Below are positions 36,021 to 46,698 of a DNA stretch of 64,000 nt, piece after piece. Every line of letters starts with the position of its first letter. The first letter of the stretch is position 1. Made by a program: the position numbers and the translations under genes. Location of the stretch: positions 358,730,267 through 358,794,266 of the forward strand of contig NC_053040.3 of assembly GCF_002575655.3 (NCBI RefSeq), given 5' to 3'. This stretch comes from Aegilops tauschii subsp. strangulata (lineage: Eukaryota; Streptophyta; Magnoliopsida; Poales; Poaceae). The notes under the pieces are model-generated. The model was given only the letters and a program-made list of their open reading frames with translations, did no database searches and was not told the DNA's origin.

Positions 36021-37080
36021 GTTTTCCTTTGTATTTGATGGAATGTTGTAACGGGGCAACCTTGGAATAGGAATAGGAATGAAAATGGAGTGGAAAGTTT
36101 CCGTTTTTCCAGAGAAAAAATGGAACGGAGAGAAACCAACGTTTCGTTTCGTTGGATCGCGCCATCGAGCAAAACTAACGTTTAAATCACGTATGCTGTG
36201 TTCGTGTCTCACCCTCCTCCACGGCTCGACCCCACACGGTCACTCGGCATGCCACTCACCGCAAACCGAGTATACGATAACTTTCCCGCCTGCTTGTTGA
36301 TGGATCGCGCCATGGAGTACTAGCACTACTGGAAGAGATTAACGAGTTGGGGGAGGACAGCTAGCTGTAGCACGGACTCCCAAGAACTTTTTACATGCAT
36401 GTTGTAGCCGGCTATTGCGACCTTTGAACGCGGAGCAGCCGCGTGCACCCGGAAGCGGCGCGGGCGAAGCTCTCTCGGCCGGCGCGCCGCTTCAATGCTG
36501 GCGCCAGTGAGGTCGCGTCCGCTCTGGCCGGGCATGAATGCGGCACTGACCGTTCCGGGTGGGAAGTACACGCGAGTGATGAAGAGGGTTCGGGTTGGTC
36601 AGGCCGGCCGTGGCAGCGGTCCGGACGTGCGCACACAAGAGATGTTGTACGTTAATATTGCTGCGTATATAATTAACAACGTAAATAATGTGCCAGTTGG
36701 ACAAATATGATTGAAGATGGAGATGGAAATGGAATTTTACATAAACACGGATATGCATGTTTATGTCTATGTGTGTGTGCGCGACGACTCTCGCGACCTG
36801 GAAGCGGGGGCGTGTTTTTTATCGAGTTTTCTTTCTTGGTACGTTAGAAAATCAGTTTGTCTAATTCACATCTAGATGTTATTTAAGGATATCACATCTA
36901 AGCTCCCACAAGTATATAATGTAGCAACAAGAAACAAAAAAACTAGGAAAAAAATAGACCACAAACAGAGTGGACATCAACATAGATGTGACATAACTAT
37001 GTCACATCTAGATGTGTCCTAGACAGACCCTTAAAAAATTGTCCGCCAGTTTTCGTTTCTTTTTTCCGGGAACGCGTGTA
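36020..37080. other. CACTA interior without recognised genes
   Basis: The sequence is mixed, with a GC-rich part at 36420-36620 that has frames on both strands. A local inverted pair around ACATCTAGATGT lies at about 36870-37016. Nothing is supported as a gene. Confidence 0.5.
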
Positions 37081-38420
37081 TTCTATTTAAAACCACTGCT
37101 ATGGAGAGATTTTTTTACTCCATTATAGCCTCTTGTTTGATAGAGTTTCTCGTGTCTCGCTCTCTCACCCTCTCCATATATGTTACACGCTGGAGGCTCA
37201 GCGTTCATTTGCTAGGGTTTGCTATATTCACAATCTCTCACCCTCTCTTCACCAGATCTAAACAAGACTGCGTTGGCCTCTTGTCTCCCTCTCCCCCCTC
37301 ATAGCTGGTGAAGGAGGCGTCTGTATCCCGTCGCACCAGGAAGGGGAGGAGGTGCAGCGTTCACTCTATCGCCTTCGGCAAGGGAGGCAATCCACTGCCG
37401 GCTGCGCTGTTCTCTTTCACCCAGCGCCTGTGCGGGAGGGCGACCGACCCCTTCTTCCTCGCTGCCGTACATAGTGTGGGCAGGTCCGGCCTCCCGCCGC
37501 ACGCCTTGCCACATCCCGACGACCCTAAGGTATAAGTTTCTTTGAAACCGTCGTTGCTCTAGCTGCATGTGGATCTTTTTCGATCTGTAGTCGAATCTAG
37601 GTCTTGGTTCAAAGAGGAAAGAAGGGTGTGGTGGGCTGGAGCAAGAATCTAGGACGTGGTTCAATGAGGAAAGGAGGGCCGGAAAGTAGTATAGACTGGC
37701 TATCCAGCCGCTTTGTAGGTCGAAAAGGGAAAAAGGGGGTAACCTAGTACACACATCTGTAAGGAACCGATCTCTTTGTTGAAAAGGGAAAGAAACTGGG
37801 GGGTCGGGTAGTTTGTGCAGGACTAGATTTGCTGCCCTCACATAGGAAGAAGGTTCAAAGAGAACAAATATGGGACCAGCGCATATATGCTGCTTGGCTA
37901 CATACTCTGCATCACCCATTTATACGTGTGGACGCACATGGTGCTGGCATGTCCCATACAACTATTTTGCTGTTGTTAATCTAAGAATGCCGCCGGAAAA
38001 TTGAAGCAATGCCACTGTTAAAAGTAAATTACATTTTTTAACGAATGTTGTTTCAAGAGAATGTCTCTGTTAATATGAATCAATGCAACCGTTTTAGAAA
38101 TGCTACTGTCCTATTTTGTTTTCCATCCAAGATAAGTTAGATGCTTCTTTCTGTCACCGTTTGTTTCATCCTCCTTTATCGGCAAATAATTGTTTCCTTT
38201 TTTGCCTCTGTTAAAACAGGGCTATCGATTCAACTTGTTGCTATTGTGACATTTTGCTTCGCTACTCGAAACACTTATGTTTTAAGAGTGTTTTGTGCAG
38301 TTCAACTTGAATGTCACACCGGTGACTTTGCTTAATTTTGGTGGAACTGCACAAAAGGAGATCGAGATTTGTTTCCAGTCTTCGTGGCGAGTTGTTTCAA
38401 ATCTTGGTCTCAACCACATG
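37080..38420 (+). repeat. Gene-like module, copy 3, with a long hairpin
   Basis: The exon-like block 37300-37530 ends CATCCCGACGACCCTAAGGT, nearly identical to the donor-like end of copy 1. It is followed by GCTGCATGTGGATCTTT. Further on are CATCCTCCTTTAT and the pair TTTTGTGCAGTTC (38291-38303) and GAACTGCACAAAA (38344-38356), perfect complements with a 40-base loop. The frame 37308-37535 is open up to the donor-like site. Product unknown. Confidence 0.5.
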
Positions 38421-39230
38421 ATGTGCAGTGTGCTTTGAGATGTTGTGCTACTTGTTTTGGTACTGTTTTAAATAAATGTTGAATTGAAGCTATTGTATTG
38501 CTGTCTTTTCCCATTAAGTAGTGAACAAAAATGGGACCAACCCAGACATGATGCTTGTTGCTTTGTTACAACAAATTCAGCATCACCCCCTTTATAAGCC
38601 AGTAATTGATGCCAGTCTCAGAATTAACTACTGAATCTTATTTCAAAACTGCAACACTTGTTAGGGATTGGCGGGATTACCATTTTTGTGGCCGCATGTT
38701 TCATCCTCCTTTATTAGCCAGTAATTGATTCCTTTTTTGCCTCTATTTAAACAGGGATATCTATTCAACTTGTTGCTATTGCGACATTTTGCTTCGCTAC
38801 GTGAAACACTTTGCTTGATTTCAGTGCAACTGCACAAAACGAGATTGGATTTCCTATTCGTGTTGGTAGATTCGTATTTTATCTTGTCCGTCTCATGAAA
38901 GGTCAGTATAGGCCTTCATCCACATGATTGTGCAGTGTGCTTTGAGATGCTGTGCTACTTGTATTGGTACTGTTTTAAATAAATGTTGAATTGAAGCTAT
39001 TGTATTGCTGTCTTTTCCCATTAAGTAGTGAACAAAAATGGGACCAACCCAGACATGATGCTTGTTGCTTTATTACAACAAACTCTGCATCACCCCCTTT
39101 ATAAGTAGATGGAAGCACATACTGTTGTTGCGCCCACTCTCCCCTGGAACTGTTTATGCTTTTCGTTAATCTAATGCCGCTGGTAAAATTAAGCAATGCC
39201 ACTCTCAGAATTAATTAACTACTGAATCTT
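38160..39230. repeat. Tandem duplication of about 0.5 kb (two units)
   Basis: CATCCTCCTTTAT occurs at 38168 and 38702. TGCAGTGTGCTTTGAGATG occurs at about 38424 and 38932, followed in both by nearly identical sequence up to CACCCCCTTTATAAG. The two copies differ by few substitutions in that part, so the duplication is fairly recent. Confidence 0.85.
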
Positions 39231-39240
39231 AGTTCAAAAC

Positions 39241-39450
39241 TGCAACACTTGTTAGGAATGGTACTATCCTGCTTTGTAGTTCTTTCTACATGTTTAACCA
39301 AGGTATTGTTAAGATAATGTCTCTGTTAAAATGAATCAGTTGCATTGTTTTAGGAATGGTACTTTTCTGCTTTGTCGTTCTTTATACATGTTGAAACAAG
39401 GCATTGTTAAGATAATGTCTCAGTCAATATGAATGAATCACACTGATGGA
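39241..39450. repeat. Short tandem repeat units of about 105 bp
   Basis: AGGAATGGTAC...CTGCTTTGT...ACATGTT...AAGATAATGTCTC recurs at about 39255 and 39353. A diverged relative lies at about 38040-38125. Confidence 0.7.
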
Positions 39451-39539
39451 GAATTGCTAGTCTCCTGCTTTGTTTCCCATTAAGATAAAGTAGATCAGTA
39501 GATGCTTTCTTCTGGGAGTACAAGTCATCAACCGTTATT

Positions 39540-40430
39540 TCTCAGTAATTGTTTCCCTTATACCTATTGTTGCTTACAGGGATATCAAAATTAAAGCTCG
39601 GTTTTATTCCGACTTCGATTTTAGTTGAACTGCACAAAAGGAGCCAATGTGTCCAAGGAAAACTGCTGCATTACTGGGTCCAGTTGGTCGTTCCACTTTG
39701 CAGAAAGAAGCAGTCACTGTTTGCGCTACATTACAGAAGGAATGACCGAGAAGCTTTACAGAGTATTATTAGACACCGGTGACATGACTAGTCTGCAGAG
39801 ACCATTGGCAATTTAACAACACGTGGAGTGCCCTGGGCAAAAAGTACCCAAACAAGTACAAGAAGCTACGACAGGACTCCACGATCATAGGCATTACATA
39901 TTTTGAATGGGAAAAGCTTGTCCAAGTTTAATCTTTGATGTTAGCAAGAAGACGTTAGTTTAATATATTGGAATTGGAAAACCTTGTCAAAATTTGCTCA
40001 TTGATGTTAGCCAGAAGACATGCATTTGATATTTTTGAGTGGGACGCCCTTGCTGTGAGCAGCGTCGAGTGTTTTTCCTATTCCTGTGTTCAGTTTAGAA
40101 GTAAATAGTTACTCTGCTGAGATATTCCTGTGTTAAGAGTTTGTTCTGAATATTGTCTATGTAATGCCAGGCCTTGTGTTTGATTGCAAAGTTGAGCTTG
40201 GAATGTTGTGGCATGCGGCATCACGAGCTGTTCACCGTGCCTCCTGAGAATAATGCTTCGTATTGTTTTGCATGTCGATCTAATGCCAGTGATTTGCTTG
40301 TTAAGAAGATCATCCTCTTCTGTTGTTTCCGTGCTTAACAAGTTCATCGTCTCATGTTTCATTCATAGCCTATACGACAAGTCGGGTAGGTTAGACGTGA
40401 AACCATATGATCTTCCGACCAACTCATGAT
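39540..40430. other. CACTA interior with a possible exon remnant
   Basis: At 39543 the CAGTAATTGTTTCC word of the modules recurs, followed by GAACTGCACAAAA at 39627. Frames after it (39625-39816, and one reading TWSALGKKYPNKYKKLRQDS at about 39821-39880) are short and unrecognised. They could be the 3' exon of the amplified module. Confidence 0.35.
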
Positions 40431-40434
40431 ATTA

Positions 40435-40876
40435 GGTCGTGATTGGATCGTCGTTTTCCAACCAAAATCGCTTGTAAAACTGACGCTTGTAAATTAAAGC
40501 AGTTGGTCTCGGGCGAAGGCGCTTGGTTGGTCAATTTCGACTAGTAAAATATCGGAAGTACTTCACACACGATAAAAACGATGAACGACACTCGGACGAT
40601 TGCTAATCCAGCCGTTAGCTGATGTTTCAGCCTTGCCCATGGATGGCATGATACTCACGTTGTGCATGTATCGTCTTGTAATGTCGTCCATATAGCAGTG
40701 CTCGTAAAATATACACTGGTCTCTCAAATTACACGCGTAACCCGCCGGTTTTACTTACAGACCTCGGGCCCTCAGTTTCATTACGCCTGTATTTTACGCG
40801 TTGTTTCCGATGACGAGTAAATTACACTTGTATGTTAATACAGGTTTGAAATAAACCAGAGCTCCCAAGCGCGGCC
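40435..40876. mobile_element. Tourist-like (PIF/Harbinger) MITE, 442 bp
   Basis: It begins GGTCGTGATTGGATCG and ends CCCAAGCGCGGCC, imperfect inverted termini with the usual GGCCNYGNTTGG style. It is flanked by TTA at 40432-40434 and 40877-40879, the duplication expected for this superfamily. Confidence 0.75.
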
Positions 40877-41299
40877 TTACCGTTTCATGCCGTCTCAGTT
40901 TCTCGAAGGTGCTCATAGGTGTCCGATGATCCTGGCTTCCTGAATGAGCAACGGGCGCTGTATCAGACCATCCGTAGGGCCCGCGAGGCCCTCTCCGTTG
41001 TCCTTCGAGTTGTTGCACTCGCCGAGCATTGTTAACATCGTCAACGAACATGAGGATTCAGGAGATGACTTTATTTTGACTGGATGACACTAGGGACCCA
41101 CTAGGGCCATAGCCGTACGTACGCAAGTGCCTCCTTATTATGTACAACTATTTTTTTTGCTTTCTCCTGGTTTCCTGACATCATGGTCCCACACCATTGT
41201 CAACCTATGTTGTCAATATAAACGAGAGAATTGCACAAGGTGTGGCCGCCAGCTGGGACCAAGCAGCTCGAGCAGTATTTGTGTTTTTGAGGCGTGAGC

Positions 41300-43750
41300 A
41301 CTGCAGAGTTTTTCTTGGCGATGATTTCGTTGTTGTTCAGAGGAGAGCAGGGTATTAACTGGGCGGGCTGTGGCCCGTCTAGCCCAGGCCAGATATCCAG
41401 CCCAGATACTAATTTTTTCAAGATGAAAATGGCTAGCCCAGCTATACGTCTTTTTGAGGAATACCCAGGCAATGTCAACTTGTTATTCTCCGCCCCGCTG
41501 GGCTGCAAATCTTTCCTAGGAGGGATGCATTAGGCTTAACAGGAAAATGGGCTTTAAAAAATAATAAATGGGATGTAATTATAAAAACTGGGCAGTAACT
41601 ATAAAAAAATGCACCAAACACGAAATTAGTTTATAAAATATTATTTGTGGATTTTGAAAATCTTAAATTTTCATTGTTGCGCGCGCAATGTTTCGTTGGA
41701 TTTTTACGTAATACAAATTTATATTTAATCTGACTAGAAATTTCGGCATAAAAATATTTCGGATCCCATCAAAATGTCGGAAATTTTATTGAATTATGTC
41801 TTCAACGGTTGGTTGAAATTATTAATCGTTGTCCTAGCTAGAAAATGGGCTGTACTTTTAACAAACTGTAAATGGGCTGTTGTAAATTCCATTAGAATTC
41901 AAAAATGGGCTATACATTCTTAGAAAACGCAAATGGGCTATAAGTTCTTTGCCACACACTTGTGGGCCTACTAAGTGACGCGTCCCCTAAAAAAATAAGT
42001 TGACGCGTATGCAAGGCTATGTCAACTTATTATAGTCAACACACGGTTCTAGCAGCAGTGGCCGTTGGATGTCTATCCAACGGATGTCGTGCTTCTTCTT
42101 CAATCTCGGATATTCTTAGCTTCGGCCGCCCAAAAAATGATTCCTCCCCCTGACATCTGTGGCGCACCGTTTCGGAGGCTGACCTGTGGGCCTACTAAGT
42201 TGGAGCGTACCAAGGGCTTTGTCAACTTAGTCAATATAAACGATTCTACCTTCAGTGACCGTACGATGTCCATCCAACGGCCGTAGTGCTTCTTCAACCT
42301 CTGGTCTTCTTGGTCCAGCCGCCCAAAGCAGCACCGGTCGTGCCGCCTGCTCCTGCCTCCCGTGGTCGGCTGTGCTGCCGCGGAGGCCTCACCGTCCCCA
42401 TACTACTCCCACCGCTGGCCAGGCCATCCCTCCACTCACCCACACCCCCTGTTATTCTGCGGCGACGGCAGCCTCACACCGCAGCCGAACCAGTGAACCC
42501 TCGTACTCCTCTCCGCGCGGGCTTCCACTGCTACGTCTTCCCCGGCTCCGCATCGTCCCCTTCCTAGGCCTCACCGTCGTCCACCGCCCTGGTGCTCTCG
42601 GCGCGGCGTGGTCAACGTGGTCAACGACCGACTTCCATCGGAAGAGTACTGTACGTGGAGAGGCTGACAGCTGGGTCCACGGCGGCCGCAAGGAAGTGCC
42701 TCCTTATTACGCGCAAAATAATTATTCCTCCACCTGACAGCAGGGACCCACGGGACGGGCCACCTTATTTCGTGAAAAAAACGTTTCCCCCCTGACTGCT
42801 GGGACCCACCGGACGGGCCACCGTATTTCAAGAAAAAAACGTTCCCCCCGCTGTCAGTTCGGACCCACCGGAAGTGCCTCCTTATTACGCACAAAAAAAT
42901 GAATACTCCCCCTGCTAGCTGGGACCCACCTTGGTGGCAGGCTGACTTGTGGGCCTACTAAGTTGACAGGGACGGAGCGCTTTGTCAACTTAGTCAATAT
43001 GAACGATTCTAGCTCCAGTGACCGTACGATGTCCATCCAACGGCCGTAGTGCTTCTTCAACCTCTGGTCTTCTTGCTCCAGCCGCCCAAAGCAGCGCCGG
43101 TCATGCCGCCTGCTCCTGCCTCCCGTGGCCGGCTGTGCTGCCGCAAAGGCCTCACCGCCCCTACTATTCCCACCGCTGGCCAGGCCCTGCGGCGACGGCA
43201 ACCTCACACCGCAGCCGAACGAGTGAACCCTCATACTCCTCTCCGCTTGGGCATCCACTGCCGCGTCTTCACCGGCTCCGCGCCGTCCCCTTCCTAGGCC
43301 TCGCCGTCGTTCACCACCCTGGTGCTCTCGGCGCGGCGTGGTCAACATGGTCAAGGAACGACTTCCATCGGACGTGGACTGTACGTGGAGAGGCTGACAG
43401 CTGGGTCCACGGCGGCAGCAAGGAAGTGCCTCCTTATTACGCGGAAAATAATGATTCCTCCACCTGACAACAAGGACCCACCGGACGGGCCACCGTATTT
43501 CGCAAAAAAAACGTTTCCCCCCTGACTGCTGGGACCCACCAGCTACACCTTCGCACGCAAGGAAGTGCGTCCGGGCAAAAAAAAACGATTCGCCCCCCTG
43601 ACTGCTGGGACCCACCAGCTACATCTTCGCATGCAAGGAAGTGCGTCCGGGCAAAAAAAACCAAAACGATTCGCCCCCTGACTGCTGGGACCCACCAGCT
43701 ACATCTTCGCAGGCAAGGAAGTGCCTGACAGTCGGGACCCACCTGGTCGA
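41300..43750. repeat. Right subterminal region of the CACTA with tandem duplications
   Basis: From 41540 to 41950 the word AAATGGGCT recurs about five times, the reverse orientation of the left-side GGCCCATT words. From 42178 a unit of about 763 bases (GCTGACCTGTGGGCCTACTA, then CGATGTCCATCCAACGGCCG) is repeated at 42941 with deletions. A diverged third relative lies at about 41960-42170. From 42690 onward GGAAGTGCCTCCTTATTACG and CTGACTGCTGGGACCCACC recur many times. Long frames (for example 42854-43615 minus) follow from these repeats. Confidence 0.75.
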
Positions 43751-44020
43751 AGCGTAGGTAGCGTTGTTATTCTGGTCGCGAACATGTACGTACATATATA
43801 CTGGTCGATGTAGAGGCGCGCACGTGTCGTAGTAGAGGCGCGTATGTGTCGTAGTAGAGGCGCACACGTAGCATGTACACGTACGTACAGCGGCCAGGGT
43901 GCAAGAAAGAAAATACGGCCACGTACGTACATACGGGCAGGGTCTCGAACGCCTACTCGCGCATACGTACGGCGAGGGCTCGTGTACATGGCTGGGTCGG
44001 AACGGAGAAACAGCGTCGTC

Positions 44021-44097
44021 GTCGTGTTCATGGGGAGGCAACGGAATGCGTCGTGTTCATGGGGAGGCAACGGAATGCGTCGTGTTCATGGGGAGGG
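44021..44097. repeat. 29-bp tandem repeat (about 2.6 units)
   Basis: GTCGTGTTCATGGGGAGG begins at 44021, 44050 and 44079, with identical spacing of 29 bases. It directly abuts the 71-bp array. Confidence 0.9.
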
Positions 44098-44560
44098 GTG
44101 TGGCGTACCGCAAAACGGAGGAAAACGGACCTCCTACGGTCGAAACGGGGGTCCTGTTGATCGGGAGGAGTGTGGCGTACCGCAAAACGGAGGAAACGGA
44201 CCTCCTACGGTCGAAACGGGGGTCCTGTTGATCGGGAGGGGTGTGGCGTACCGCAAAACGGAGGAAACGGACCTCCTACAGTCGAAACGGGGGTCCTGTT
44301 GATCCGGAGGGGTGTGGCGTACCACAAAACGGACGAAACGGACCTCCTACGGTTGAAACGGGGGTCCTGTTGATCAGGAGGGGTGTGGCGTACCGCAAAA
44401 CGGACGAAACGGACCTCCTACGGTCGAAACGGGGGTCCTGTTGATCAGGAGGGGTGTGGCCTACCGCAAAACAGACGAAACGGACCTCCTACGGTCGAAA
44501 CGGGGGTCCTGTTCATCAGGAGGGGTGTGGCGTACCACAAAACGGGACTCCACGGGATAC
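44098..44560. repeat. 71-bp minisatellite in the CACTA right end (seven units)
   Basis: Units beginning GTGTGGCGTACC (or close variants) start at 44098, 44170, 44241, 44312, 44383, 44454 and 44525. The unit is highly conserved, with 0-4 differences by eye (GGACCTCCTACGGTCGAAAC, then GGGGGTCCTGTTGATC). Frames in all three registers are open on the plus strand because of the repeat; I reject them as genes. Confidence 0.93.
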
Positions 44561-45315
44561 TGTTCATCTCCACCGTCGACCTCCTCCAGCCTCCACGGGC
44601 TACCGTCGACCTCCTCTAGCCTCCATGGGCTCATGTTCATCCAGCCTCCACCGCGCGCTACTCCACCGGCTACTGTTCAACCACCCCTCCACGAGCACCC
44701 CTCCACCGTCTACTGTTCATCCAGCCCTCCACACCACGGGGTCCTGTTCATCCAGAGGCAACGCCACCGCTCATTGTTCATCCACCCCCCTGCAACGCTC
44801 ACTGTTCATCTAATCGATCGGCTTCAGTTAGCAGCAATAGCAAAGGAATCGCTCGATCAGGTTCAGTTAACAGCCATCGATCGATCGCTCGGGTTCAGTA
44901 ATGCATAGCCTGCAGTGCAATCGCTCGGGTTCAGTTAGAGCCCAACGCCTCGCTCGGGTTCAGTTAGAGACAACGCCTCGCACACATGCGCGTATGTGTA
45001 CGAGAGAAACGCGCATCGCTCGGCCCCCGACCTCCCACCGTAACCGGGAACTCCCCGAAATTTTCCTCCCCCTCGCTTCTACCACGGTTTTTTCCATCAT
45101 GGACGGCCCAAAGAATGTCATGCAGCTGCGTCTCCGGCCAGCCCAGGACGAAAAGCCCATTTTCTGTCATGATTTTTTGTCATAGAAGTAGGAGCCCACC
45201 ACATCTATGATGATACCGCGTTTTGTCACAACTATCGTCATAGAAGTGTCATATGTATGACAGAAAAAAAATTCGTTCGGCCCAAAATGTCACGGATGTG
45301 TCTTTTTTTGTAGTG
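44561..45315. repeat. Right terminal region of the CACTA element
   Basis: TGTTCATC words recur at 44571-44815. Forms of CGCTCGGGTTCAGTTAG recur at about 44850-44970. The last 200 bases repeat TGTCAT and CATAGAAGT words and end with TTTTTTTGTAGTG. No gene is supported. Confidence 0.75.
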
Positions 45316-45318
45316 ATA

Positions 45319-46684
45319 ATTTGCAACGAGCAACAAGTAACAAAAGTAAATAAAGTGCAGCAAGGTGGCCCAATCCTTTTTATAGCAAAGGACAAGCCTG
45401 GACAAACTCTTATATAAAGGAAAACGCTCCCGAGGACACATGGGAATTATCGTCAAGCTAGTTTTCATCACGTTCATATGATTCACGTTCAGTACTTTGA
45501 TAATTTGATATGTGGGTGGACCGGTGTTTGGGTGCTGTCCTTACTTGGACAAGCATCCCACTTATGATTAACCTCTATTGCAAGCATCCGCAACTACAAC
45601 AAAAGTATTAAGGTGAACCTAACCATATCATGAAACATATGGATCCAAATCAGCCCCTTACGAAGCAACGCATAAACTAGGGTTTAAGCTTCTGTCACTC
45701 TAGCAACCCATCATCTACTTATTAATTCCCAATGCCTTCCTCTAGGCCCAAATAATGGTGAAGTGTTATGTAGTCGACATTCACATAACACCACTAGAGG
45801 ATAGACAACATACATCTCATCAAAATATCGAACGAATACCAAATTCACATGACTACTAATAGCAAGACTTCTCCCATGTCCTCAGGAACAAAAGTAACTA
45901 CTCACAAAGCATACTCATGTTCATAATCATAGGAGTATTAATATGCATATAGGGTCTGAACATATGATCTTCCACCAAATAAACCAACTAGCATCAACTA
46001 CAAGGAGTAATCAACACTACTAGCAACCTACAGGTACCAATCCCAGACTTTGAGACAAGAATTGGATACAAGAGATGAACTAGGGTTTGAGAGGAGATGG
46101 TGCTGGTGAAGATGTTGATGGAGATGGCCCTCTCCTGATGAGAGGAGCGTTGGTGATGACGATGGCGATGATTTCCCCCTCCCGGAGGGAAGTGTCCCCG
46201 GCAGAACAGCTCTGCCAGAGCCCTAGATTGGTTCCGCCAAGGTTCCGCCTCGTGGCGGTGGAGTCCCATCCCGAAAGCTTGCTTATGATTTTTCTTCGGA
46301 CGAAAGACTTCATATAGCAGAAGATGGGCACCGGAGGGCCAACAGGGGGCCCACGAGGCAGGGGGCGCGCCCAGGGGGGTAGGGCGCGCCCCCCACCCTC
46401 GTGGCCAGGTGGAGGCCCCCCTGACGTATTTCTTCCGCTCAATATTTTTTATTATTTCCAAAAATAACTTTCGTGGAGTTTCAGGACTTTTGGAGTTGTG
46501 CAGAATAGGTCTCTAATATTTGCTCCTTTTCCAGCCCAGAATTCCAGGTGCCGGCATTCTCCCTCCTTATGTAAACCTTGTAAAATAAGAGAGAATGGGC
46601 ATAAGTATTGTGACATAATGTGTAATAACAGCCCATAATGCAATAAATATCGATATAAAAGCATGATGCAAAATGGACGTATCA
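45319..46684 (-). repeat. 3' LTR of Gypsy B, main fragment
   Basis: It aligns with about 53980-55341 with scattered substitutions, and ends GACGTATCA at 46684 beside the polypurine tract. With 22273-22428 it makes a complete LTR of about 1522 bp. Frames such as 45994-46461 and 46452-46694 on the minus strand occur in both LTRs and match no known protein. Confidence 0.92.
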
Positions 46685-46698
46685 ACTCCCCCAAGCTT
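46685..46698 (-). other. Polypurine tract of Gypsy B
   Basis: Read on the minus strand this is AAGCTTGGGGGAGT, immediately upstream of the 3' LTR start. It primes plus-strand DNA synthesis. Confidence 0.8.

Larger units (their letters stand above)
22429..45315 (-). mobile_element. CACTA (En/Spm) transposon, 22.9 kb, inserted in the Gypsy B 3' LTR
   Basis: The termini CACTACAAAAAAAATACAC on the left and, on the opposite strand of the right end, CACTACAAAAAAAGACAC form the inverted repeats, extending to TCCGTGA. The 3-base duplication ATA lies at 22426-22428 and 45316-45318. The uninterrupted site is preserved in the 5' LTR of the same host element at about 53974-53985. Subterminal regions are rich in GGCCCATT and GGCCCGTT on the left and the reverse orientation AATGGGCT on the right. 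The only transposon gene recognised is a TNP1-like gene on the minus strand. I see no large transposase (TNP2/Transposase_21 type), so it is probably non-autonomous. The ends resemble Triticeae Caspar or Jorge-like CACTA families. Confidence 0.93.

Noticed and set aside
42854..43615. 253-codon minus-strand ORF in the CACTA right arm
   Set aside because: It spans tandem duplicated segments and repeated GGGACCCACC words. The protein repeats itself and matches no family.
44098..44560. Possible CRISPR-like array
   Set aside because: The repeats are directly adjacent 71-bp units without unique spacers, in a plant transposon; this is a minisatellite.
43844..44619. Several overlapping plus-strand ORFs over the 71-bp minisatellite
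   Set aside because: Near-identical ORFs appear in different registers at 71-base steps. They reflect a stop-poor repeat, not a gene.
45994..46694. Minus-strand ORFs in the Gypsy B LTR (155 and 80 codons), also seen in the other LTR
   Set aside because: They lie wholly within the LTR, differ between the two copies, and resemble no protein; the reading is incidental to LTR sequence.
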